A stretch of 21,175 nucleotides of DNA from Lachnospiraceae bacterium (lineage in GTDB: Bacteria > Bacillota_A > Clostridia > Lachnospirales > Lachnospiraceae): contig JAFZKM010000089.1 in assembly GCA_017553665.1 (NCBI GenBank), positions 1 to 21,175 on the forward strand, read 5' to 3'. A program made the translations under genes and the position numbers. This document shows, piece by piece, positions 15,362-21,175 of this stretch. The notes under the pieces were generated by a model, which saw nothing but the letters and a program-made list of their open reading frames with translations, had not been told where the DNA came from and made no database searches. Numbering within the stretch: position 1 is the first letter of the stretch; every line of letters begins with the position of its first letter.

Positions 15362-15367
15362 TATAAT
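15362..15367 (+). promoter_or_regulatory. Possible -10 box upstream of rlmH
   Basis: TATAAT at 15362-15367 is a perfect -10 hexamer in the AT-rich leader of rlmH. No convincing -35 is seen 16-18 bp upstream, and a second AT-rich segment nearer the gene (15440-15470) could also serve. The call rests on the hexamer alone. Confidence 0.35.
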
Positions 15368-15488
15368 AGGGTGGGAGTAGAAAGTGTTTTATCACTATCC
15401 GAAAAGCATTATAACACATAAATGTGGAGAAAGTGTGTTTAAAATATAAAAAAACTATATTATTTTATTAAGACGGGAGGTAAAAACA

Positions 15489-15968
15489 ATAAAAATTACT
15501 GTACTCTGTGTCGGAAAAATCAAGGAAAAATTCTTTTCACAGGCGATCGATGAGTATGTGAAACGCCTCTCGCGCTACTGCAAGACCGAGATCATTGAGG
15601 TCGCCGATGAAAAGACTCCCGATGAAGCCTCTCCCCATGAGGAGGAACTGATAAAGAAAAAAGAGGGCGAGAGGATACTGAAGAGCCTTAAAGAGGACTC
15701 ATATGTATTCGCCCTGGCAATAAACGGCAAAAAGACCGATTCCGTAGGCTTTTCCGAGATGATCGAAAAGCTCGGGATCGATGGGGTGAGCCATATCACG
15801 TTCATCATCGGCGGTTCGCTGGGACTCTCGGATGAAGTCCTTGCCCGGGCAGACAGGCTGCTGAGCTTCTCGGACATGACATTTCCGCACCAGCTGATGC
15901 GCGTGATACTGCTGGAGCAGGTTTACCGCGCATACCGCATCATGAATAACGAACCGTATCACAAATAA
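15489..15968 (+). CDS. rlmH: 23S rRNA (pseudouridine-1915-N3)-methyltransferase RlmH, apparent ATA start
   Basis: RlmH is a SPOUT-fold enzyme that methylates pseudouridine 1915 in helix 69 of 23S rRNA. Read from the ATA at 15489 the protein has 159 residues, the normal length, and begins with the family sequence (M)KITVLCVGKIKEKF. The C-terminal SAM-binding knot shows IGGSLGLSD and FPHQLMRVILLEQVYRA, and the protein ends in the usual EPYHK. GGGAGG at 15475-15480 lies 8 nt before the ATA. No in-frame ATG, GTG or TTG exists between the upstream stop at 15447 and this codon. The next in-frame start is GTG at 15558, which has poor ribosome-site support and would delete the first 23 residues including strand 1. 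So it is either a rare AUA start or an ATG-to-ATA change. It is followed closely by the S66 peptidase gene. Confidence 0.88.
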   Translation: MKITVLCVGKIKEKFFSQAIDEYVKRLSRYCKTEIIEVADEKTPDEASPHEEELIKKKEGERILKSLKEDSYVFALAINGKKTDSVGFSEMIEKLGIDGVSHITFIIGGSLGLSDEVLARADRLLSFSDMTFPHQLMRVILLEQVYRAYRIMNNEPYHK

Positions 15969-16004
15969 GTAAGGGAAATTGTGAAAATATACAGGAGGTG
16001 GAAC

Positions 16005-17051
16005 ATGAGGTATCCTAAGTTTTTACAGGGCGGCGGAAGGATAGGCTTCATCGCGCCGTCTTTCGGCTGCTCAACCGAGCCATACAAGTCGCTGTTCATC
16101 GCGGCTCAGGAGCGCTTCGCGAAGCTGGGCTACGGCCTGGTACTCGGTCCGAACGCGTACGCAGACGCAGGCATCGGCAAATCAAACACACCCGAGCTCT
16201 GCGGCGCGGAGATCAATGATTTCTTCTTAAACGACAGGAGCGACGCGATCATTTCCTGCGGAGGCGGAGAGACGATGTGCGAGGACCTGCCCTTCGTGGA
16301 TTTTGACGCGATCTCGAAGGCGGAGCCGAAGTGGTACATGGGCTATTCGGACAATACGAACCTGACCTTTACATTGCCCGTGCTCACCGATACGGCGGCC
16401 ATTTACGGCCCCTGCGTGTCGGAGTACGGAATGAAGGACCTCGAGCCTTCGCTGCGGGACGCGTTCGACGTGATGTGCGGAAAGACCGCTGAGGCGCATA
16501 ATTACGCGAAATGGGAGAAGGAGCAGCTGAAGAGCCCGGAGAATCCCTACGCGGGTTATAATCTGACCGAGGATTTCAAGCTCAGGGCGTTTGTGGGACC
16601 GAATGAGATCACGGCTTCGACCGAACCTTGCAGGGTTAAGGGCAGGCTGATCGGCGGATGCCTCGACTGCCTCGCGAATCTTGTAGGCACGCCGTATGAC
16701 AGGGTTTCGGATTTCGCCGCGAGATATGCGGACGACGGTATACTCTGGTTCTTAGAGTCCTGCGACCTGAATGTGATGAGCATCAGAAGGGCGCTCTGGA
16801 ACCTTGACCAGGCAGGCTGGTTCGAGCACGCGAGCGGCTTCCTGATCGGCAGACCGCTGCAGTTCGACGATGCCTGGGGCGACTTCGACAGGATCGCGGC
16901 GGTGGTCGGAATACTCTCGAAGTACAATGTTCCGATCATCCTTGACCTCGATATCGGGCACCTCCCGCCGATGATGCCGATCGTGAGCGGCGCGCTGGGA
17001 GAAGCGGAAGTGCTGGGGAATTCGTTCCGGATGAAGTATATATATAAATGA
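16005..17051 (+). CDS. S66-family peptidase (LD-carboxypeptidase / MccF-like)
   Basis: The 348-residue protein has the S66 serine peptidase fold: a nucleophile region GYSDNTNL with S115, a catalytic glutamate E251 in LWFLESCD, and the histidine H319 in LDIGHLPPMMP. The N terminus carries RIGFIAPSFG. The family includes cytosolic LD-carboxypeptidases that trim the terminal D-alanine of muropeptides during recycling and MccF-type enzymes that destroy peptidyl-nucleotide antibiotics; motif and length do not decide between them. A GTG in the same frame at 15981 would add 8 residues, but AGGAGG at 15993-15998 is placed 6 nt before the ATG at 16005. The gene follows rlmH by 36 nt and is probably co-transcribed. 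Confidence 0.9.
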   Translation: MRYPKFLQGGGRIGFIAPSFGCSTEPYKSLFIAAQERFAKLGYGLVLGPNAYADAGIGKSNTPELCGAEINDFFLNDRSDAIISCGGGETMCEDLPFVDFDAISKAEPKWYMGYSDNTNLTFTLPVLTDTAAIYGPCVSEYGMKDLEPSLRDAFDVMCGKTAEAHNYAKWEKEQLKSPENPYAGYNLTEDFKLRAFVGPNEITASTEPCRVKGRLIGGCLDCLANLVGTPYDRVSDFAARYADDGILWFLESCDLNVMSIRRALWNLDQAGWFEHASGFLIGRPLQFDDAWGDFDRIAAVVGILSKYNVPIILDLDIGHLPPMMPIVSGALGEAEVLGNSFRMKYIYK

Positions 17052-17066
17052 CCTATATAAATGACC
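17041..17066 (+). repeat. 13-bp exact tandem duplication spanning the S66 peptidase stop codon
   Basis: TATATAAATGACC occurs at 17041-17053 and again at 17054-17066. The first copy contains the TGA stop of the peptidase gene. It looks like a recent slippage or duplication event with no effect on the protein. Confidence 0.85.
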
Positions 17067-17070
17067 GGTC

Positions 17071-17101
17071 AGAACCGGGGGCAAAAAATGCCCCCGGTTC
17101 T
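17071..17101 (+). terminator. Terminator hairpin after the rlmH / S66 peptidase pair
   Basis: A perfect 13-bp GC-rich stem (AGAACCGGGGGCA at 17071-17083 with 17089-17101) closes an AAAAA loop. The downstream side has no long T run on the + strand. Stem strength and position, 19 nt after the stop, still favour a terminator. Confidence 0.75.
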
Positions 17102-17115
17102 GTTGCTCCTCAAAC

Positions 17116-17256
17116 TGCGCAGGCGGCGACGATAAAACTTTCGGGCACACGCTCTCGCTCCTATTCGGACGCAGCGGTACATAATCGACCTCAATACGGT
17201 CGATAAGTACCGGCGTCCTCAACGGGTCCCGAAAGTTTCATCTGCACGCCTGCGCA
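17116..17256. repeat. 141-bp folded element bounded by inverted repeats (ncRNA or MITE-like candidate)
   Basis: The ends are a perfect 9-bp inverted repeat, TGCGCAGGC (17116-17124) and GCCTGCGCA (17248-17256). Inside, GAT (17131-17133) pairs with ATC (17240-17242), and AAACTTTCGGG (17135-17145) with CCCGAAAGTTT (17228-17238). A separate inner hairpin has GGACGC (17167-17172) with GCGTCC (17213-17218), CGGTAC (17175-17180) with GTACCG (17207-17212) and ATCGACC (17184-17190) with GGTCGAT (17198-17204), around a 7-nt loop. A 21-nt unpaired stretch faces a 9-nt one. No convincing ORF, promoter or target-site duplication is seen. It lies between a terminator and the clpB promoter, so it is either a separately expressed RNA or a DNA-level mobile palindrome. 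Confidence 0.65.
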
Positions 17257-17282
17257 AATGGAACTCAAAAGAAGAGGAGAAA

Positions 17283-17309
17283 TTAGCACTCTCGACTTGA
17301 CAGTGCTAA
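17283..17309 (+). promoter_or_regulatory. CIRCE operator (HrcA binding site)
   Basis: TTAGCACTC (17283-17291), a 9-bp spacer, and CAGTGCTAA (17301-17309) match the CIRCE consensus with one mismatch: the first base of the right arm is C instead of G. HrcA repressor binding here would block the overlapping clpB promoter until heat or protein-folding stress removes it. Confidence 0.93.
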
Positions 17310-17324
17310 CAAATGTGATATAAT
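17297..17324 (+). promoter_or_regulatory. Sigma-A promoter of clpB overlapping CIRCE
   Basis: Consensus TTGACA (17297-17302) and TATAAT (17319-17324) are 16 bp apart. The -35 box lies within the CIRCE element, a direct steric arrangement for repression. Transcription would start near 17331, leaving a ~79-nt leader with a possible small hairpin (GATAC/GTATC around 17358-17380). Confidence 0.9.
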
Positions 17325-17409
17325 ACTGTTATACAAGGAATAGAACAGAACGAATTCGATACATTTATTTGTAAGGTATCATGTAGGATTATGAATAGGG
17401 GGTGTTTGT

Positions 17410-19992
17410 ATGAACATTAACAAATTCACTCAGAAATCAATAGAAGCGGTGAACCGCTGCGAGAAGATCGCGAATGATTACGGGAATCAGGAGATAGACC
17501 AGGAGCATCTGCTGTACGCGCTGCTCGACATTGACGACAGCCTGATCGCGGGGCTTATCGGGAAGATGGGCATTGACCTTCAGAGCTTTAAGGCGAACGC
17601 GCTGAAGCTTCTTGACGCGAAGGTTAAGGTCAGCGGAGGCGGACAGGTCTATATCAGCAGGGATCTGAACCAGGTCCTTACTTCGGCCGAAGATGAATCG
17701 AAGGCCATGGGCGATTCCTATGTATCCGTCGAGCATCTGTTCCTCGCGCTGATCAAGTATCAGAACCGCGCGATAAAGGAACTGTTCAAGAGCTACGGAA
17801 TCAACCGTGAGAGCTTCTTAAAGGTCCTTTCGACCGTGAGGGGCAATCAGACCGTGACCTCGGATAATCCCGAGGCGACTTACGATACTCTTGAAAAATA
17901 CGGCCAGGATCTCGTGCAGAAAGCGCGTGACGGCAAACTCGATCCCGTTATCGGACGTGATGTCGAGATCAGGAACGTGATCCGTATACTGTCGCGTAAG
18001 ACGAAGAACAATCCCGTGCTGATCGGTGAGCCCGGTGTCGGCAAAACCGCGGTCGTAGAAGGACTCGCGCAGCGTATCGTGGCCGGCGATGTGCCCGAGG
18101 GACTGAAGAACAAGAGACTGTTCGCGCTCGATATGGGCGCGCTTGTTGCGGGCGCGAAGTACCGTGGCGAGTTTGAGGAGAGACTGAAGGCCGTTCTTGA
18201 GGAGATCAGAAGGTCGGACGGCGAGATCATACTGTTCATAGATGAGATCCATACTATCGTGGGCGCCGGCGCTGCCGAAGGCTCGATGGACGCGGGCAAT
18301 ATGTTAAAGCCCATGCTGGCGCGCGGTGAGCTGCATTGTATCGGTGCCACGACGCTTGACGAACACCGTAAGTATATTGAGAAGGATGCGGCTCTGGAGC
18401 GTCGTTTCCAGCCCGTTATGGTAGACCAGCCCACCGTTGAGGATACCATTTCGATCCTCCGAGGCATCAAGGAGCGTTACGAGCTCTTCCATGGAGTAAA
18501 GATCACGGACTCGGCACTTGTGGCTGCGGCTACATTGTCGAACCGTTACATTACCGACAGATTCCTGCCCGATAAGGCGATCGACCTGGTCGATGAGGCC
18601 TGTGCTTTGATCAAGACCGAGCTGGATTCGATGCCGGTCGAGCTCGACGATCTGCGCCGTCATATCATGCAGCTTGAGATCGAGGAGGCCGCCCTGAAGA
18701 AAGAGACCGATCAGAACAGCGCCGACAGACTTGCGGCACTGCAGGAAGAACTGGCTGCGAAGCGTGAGGAGTTTGAGCGCATGAAGCTCAAATGGGACGC
18801 TGAGAAGAGCAGCGTTGAGATGGTCACAAAGATCCGCGAGGAGATAGACGCGGTCAATAACGAGATCGCGGCAGCGGAGCGCGCGTATGACCTGAATAAG
18901 GCCGCAGAGCTCAAATACGGCAAACTGCCTGAGTTAAAGCGCCAGCTGGAGAACGCGGAATCAAGCGCGAACGGACAGCAGATGGAGCTGCTCAGCCAGT
19001 GCGTGGACGAAGAGGAGATCGCGAAGATCATTTCGCGCTGGACAGGCATTCCGGTATCGAAGCTGTCGGAGACGGAGAAGCAGAAGACGCTGCATCTGGG
19101 CGATGAACTGCACAGACGTGTCATCGGACAGGACGAAGGCGTTAACCTCGTTTCTGAGGCCATTATCCGTTCAAAGGCGGGTATCAAGGATCCCACGAAG
19201 CCTATCGGTTCGTTCCTGTTTTTGGGACCTACCGGTGTCGGCAAAACAGAGCTCGCGAAGGCGCTTGCCGAGAGCCTGTTCGATGACGAGAGCAATATGG
19301 TTCGTCTTGATATGAGCGAATACATGGAGAAGTATTCGGTATCGCGTCTTATCGGAGCGCCTCCCGGATATGTCGGATACGACGAGGGCGGCCAGCTTAC
19401 AGAGGCTGTACGCCGCAAGCCTTATTCGGTAGTGCTCTTCGATGAGATAGAGAAGGCACATCCCGATGTGTTCAATGTACTGCTTCAGGTACTCGATGAC
19501 GGACGTATCACCGATTCGCAGGGCAGGACGGTAGATTTCAAGAACACGATCGTGATCATGACATCGAACCTCGGCTCGCAGTATCTGCTCGACGGAATCG
19601 AGCCCGACGGCAGCATAAGCGAGGAAGCGGATAAGATGGTCCATGAGGAACTGAGAAGTCACTTCAGGCCCGAGTTCCTGAACCGTCTTGACGAGATCAT
19701 CATGTTCAAGCCTCTGACAAAGGACAATGTCGCAGGCATCGTACGTCTGATGCTCGCCGATGTCAATAAACGTCTGGAGGAGCGCAGGATCAGGATCGAA
19801 CTGAGCCCCGCCGCGATGGATTTCGTGGCTGAGAACGGCTTTGATCCGGTATTCGGCGCGCGTCCGCTCAAGCGTTTCATCCAGAAGGAGGTCGAGACCT
19901 TAGCCGCGAAGATGATCCTTTCCGACGCGGTCAAGGACGGCGATACGATAACGATCAACGTGGAGGACGGAAAACTCTACGGAGAAGTATAA
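17410..19992 (+). CDS. clpB: ATP-dependent chaperone ClpB (Hsp100 disaggregase)
   Basis: The 860-residue protein is full length. Parts in order: Clp N domain with two repeats (about 1-145), first AAA+ domain with Walker A GEPGVGKT (206-213) and Walker B FIDEIHT (276-282), the coiled-coil middle domain (about 405-530) that defines ClpB rather than ClpC/ClpA, then the second AAA+ domain with Walker A GPTGVGKT (606-613), the [13 protein letters not shown] segment and the D2 C-terminal region ([11 protein letters not shown]). ClpB extracts and refolds aggregated proteins with DnaK/DnaJ/GrpE in the cytosol; no ClpP-binding loop is expected. AGGGGGTG at 17396-17403 sits 6 nt before the ATG. CIRCE places it under HrcA. 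It is monocistronic, closed by a strong terminator. Confidence 0.98.
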   Translation: MNINKFTQKSIEAVNRCEKIANDYGNQEIDQEHLLYALLDIDDSLIAGLIGKMGIDLQSFKANALKLLDAKVKVSGGGQVYISRDLNQVLTSAEDESKAMGDSYVSVEHLFLALIKYQNRAIKELFKSYGINRESFLKVLSTVRGNQTVTSDNPEATYDTLEKYGQDLVQKARDGKLDPVIGRDVEIRNVIRILSRKTKNNPVLIGEPGVGKTAVVEGLAQRIVAGDVPEGLKNKRLFALDMGALVAGAKYRGEFEERLKAVLEEIRRSDGEIILFIDEIHTIVGAGAAEGSMDAGNMLKPMLARGELHCIGATTLDEHRKYIEKDAALERRFQPVMVDQPTVEDTISILRGIKERYELFHGVKITDSALVAAATLSNRYITDRFLPDKAIDLVDEACALIKTELDSMPVELDDLRRHIMQLEIEEAALKKETDQNSADRLAALQEELAAKREEFERMKLKWDAEKSSVEMVTKIREEIDAVNNEIAAAERAYDLNKAAELKYGKLPELKRQLENAESSANGQQMELLSQCVDEEEIAKIISRWTGIPVSKLSETEKQKTLHLGDELHRRVIGQDEGVNLVSEAIIRSKAGIKDPTKPIGSFLFLGPTGVGKTELAKALAESLFDDESNMVRLDMSEYMEKYSVSRLIGAPPGYVGYDEGGQLTEAVRRKPYSVVLFDEIEKAHPDVFNVLLQVLDDGRITDSQGRTVDFKNTIVIMTSNLGSQYLLDGIEPDGSISEEADKMVHEELRSHFRPEFLNRLDEIIMFKPLTKDNVAGIVRLMLADVNKRLEERRIRIELSPAAMDFVAENGFDPVFGARPLKRFIQKEVETLAAKMILSDAVKDGDTITINVEDGKLYGEV

Positions 19993-20032
19993 AAACAGCA
20001 GGGGGACGGAAGAACCGTCCCCCTGCTGTTTT
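19992..20032. terminator. Bidirectional terminator between clpB and the convergent gene
   Basis: A perfect 18-bp stem (AAAACAGCAGGGGGACGG at 19992-20009 with 20015-20032) closes an AAGAA loop, with A and T tails in both directions. Its edges overlap the last base of the clpB stop and the stop of the - strand gene, so it serves both convergent transcripts. Confidence 0.95.
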
Positions 20033-21175
20033 AATATCTCGCGGCGGCGGCGCGGATCTTAAGCATGTGTTCGAAGGGCGTGATATCGGTCAGCCAGACC
20101 GTGAAGCACTCGGGATTGCGCGGCTCGCTGCCGAATTTGCCCGCGGTGAAATTATGGTTTCCGAAGCACGGACCGAGCTCGATCGCGTCATCGCCTTTGG
20201 TTACGGTCAGCGTACCGTCCTTCGCGACCATGCCGGCACCTGTTTTGCCTTCGGCGATGAAGTGTTCGGTCTCAACCCTGCAGTCGGGATCGAAGCTTAT
20301 TTCAAGGCGGAACGGAGCATTCTCCGTTCCGCTTACTTTTATGTTCAGATCTATTCCGCCGGTCACGGGCGTGATCTTCATGTCAAATATCATATCCGTG
20401 CCGTCGATCTTCTCACGCTTCGAATGGTCCATCTTATGCCAGTCCGAAGTCTCGGGCTTCACGGCAAAGGGGAGATGGTACCAGCCGTGCATTTTCTGAT
20501 AGAGCCTGAAGACAATGGGTTCATCCGATCCGATATATGCCCTGTCTGCGGGGGTACCGTCGGGGCGCAGCGCCTCCATTTTCTCAGACACAAAGGATCT
20601 GTGCTCGAAGAAGCTCGCGCCGAGTTTGAAGCCGCAGGTAAGAGAACCGGAACGGAAATACAGGAAGCTCGAGCAGTCATTGATGATCGAATATGAGAAG
20701 CGTCCGGACTTCGCGCGGACGATGTTCGAATCGGTGTAGAAACGGCGGTATTCGGCCGGAACATAACAGCCCTCGTGCTCAAAGCCTATGAGTTCGGGCA
20801 TCAGCATATATTCCGCTGCGCAGTCCTGATGCATGATCGCAAGCCTGTCGCAGAGCGCGAATATATAGTTCGCGGCGTCGAGGAATTCGGGGATGCCGTA
20901 CTTTTGGCCGAGGTAGAGATACTCGAAATAATAGTCGGTGGGGTAGTTCTTTTTGCCGCGGTCCTGACGTGTCGAATTGTTCGTGAAAATGCTGCCGTCA
21001 GGCTCGATATAGGTGAGCATCATCCTGAGATTCCTGATCACATACTCATAGTATTTTTCTTTGCCCGCAGCGTAACCGAGCATGATCAGGGCATTGTTCG
21101 TGACGCGGTTGTAATTTCCCGCGGAGCGCTCGGTGTATTCGCCGTCCTCATTGCAGTCAATGCCTTCGTCGAGAT
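20031..21175 (-). CDS. Polysaccharide-lyase/heparinase-like protein, N-terminal part outside window
   Basis: The reading frame is open to the right edge, so the true start lies beyond 21175; an internal ATG ends at 21083, but the frame continues upstream (ERSAGNYNRVTNNALIMLG), which reads as part of the same domain. At least 381 codons are visible. The first part is helical with repeated aromatic pairs (YYEYVIRNLRMMLTYIEPDG, FTNNSTRQDRGK, DYYFEYLYLG), resembling an (alpha/alpha) toroid. The rest is beta-rich (FLYFRSGSLTCGFKLG, GGIDLNIKVSG, FRLEISFDPD), resembling the sandwich of heparinase II/III or related lyases. I infer a carbohydrate-active protein, but no catalytic residues can be named, and secretion cannot be judged without the N terminus. 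Stop TAA is at 20031-20033. Confidence 0.6.
   Translation of the reverse strand, partial: LDEGIDCNEDGEYTERSAGNYNRVTNNALIMLGYAAGKEKYYEYVIRNLRMMLTYIEPDGSIFTNNSTRQDRGKKNYPTDYYFEYLYLGQKYGIPEFLDAANYIFALCDRLAIMHQDCAAEYMLMPELIGFEHEGCYVPAEYRRFYTDSNIVRAKSGRFSYSIINDCSSFLYFRSGSLTCGFKLGASFFEHRSFVSEKMEALRPDGTPADRAYIGSDEPIVFRLYQKMHGWYHLPFAVKPETSDWHKMDHSKREKIDGTDMIFDMKITPVTGGIDLNIKVSGTENAPFRLEISFDPDCRVETEHFIAEGKTGAGMVAKDGTLTVTKGDDAIELGPCFGNHNFTAGKFGSEPRNPECFTVWLTDITPFEHMLKIRAAAARY

Noticed and set aside
15558..15968. rlmH starting at GTG 15558
   Set aside because: It would remove the conserved first beta strand and lacks a good ribosome site; a strong site lies correctly placed before ATA 15489.
16752..17222. 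Minus-strand 156-codon ORF covering the inverted-repeat element and the end of the S66 peptidase gene
   Set aside because: It runs antisense through the well-supported S66 peptidase gene and through hairpin sequences, has no supporting ribosome site or domain, and reads as chance coding in a structured repeat.

Overview
The window looks like a core-genome stretch of a Bacillota (Firmicutes) bacterium, most likely class Clostridia. The reasons are strong GGAGG-type ribosome binding sites, a LytTR response regulator, an XpaC/TelA pair, a CIRCE (HrcA) operator in front of clpB, and an XRE regulator with a helical-repeat tail. GC content is moderate and coding density high, and all genes but one lie on the + strand. 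I see no prophage, insertion sequence, CRISPR array, tRNA or rRNA.

Layout. (1) 1-3324: the last codons of an upstream gene (probably the partner histidine kinase) overlap a LytTR response regulator that ends at a terminator. An XRE regulator follows, then a sigma-A promoter preceded by three phased GATTAA repeats, then an XpaC-like membrane protein with an Asn/Gln/Tyr-rich repeat tract. (2) 3325-9864: a folded spacer, a TelA-family protein, a membrane-anchored N-acetylmuramoyl-alanine amidase, uracil-DNA glycosylase, a HAD phosphatase, a chorismate-synthase-derived protein lacking the family's catalytic motifs, an uncharacterised two-helix membrane protein and a small uncharacterised protein. 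This run ends at a strong terminator. (3) 9946-15278: an apparent operon of an ABC-F ATPase, a polyprenyl-phosphate-type glycosyltransferase, NAD(P)H-hydrate dehydratase and a CNNM/CorC membrane protein, closed by a 17-bp perfect hairpin. (4) 15489-17051: rlmH, whose full-length frame can only begin at an ATA codon, and an S66 LD-carboxypeptidase/MccF-like peptidase. (5) 17052-17409: a 358-bp gene-free gap holding a terminator hairpin, a 141-bp element bounded by inverted repeats, and the clpB promoter with CIRCE. (6) 17410-21175: clpB, a shared bidirectional terminator, and on the - strand the C-terminal part of a polysaccharide-lyase-like protein that runs off the right edge.

Together the genes suggest envelope maintenance (XpaC/TelA, amidase, S66 peptidase, glycosyltransferase, CNNM/CorC) mixed with housekeeping repair and quality control (Ung, NnrD, RlmH, ABC-F, ClpB). 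The points most worth following are the AroC-derived likely pseudoenzyme, the ATA start of rlmH, the inverted-repeat element upstream of clpB, and the uncharacterised membrane protein/small protein pair at 8129-9864.
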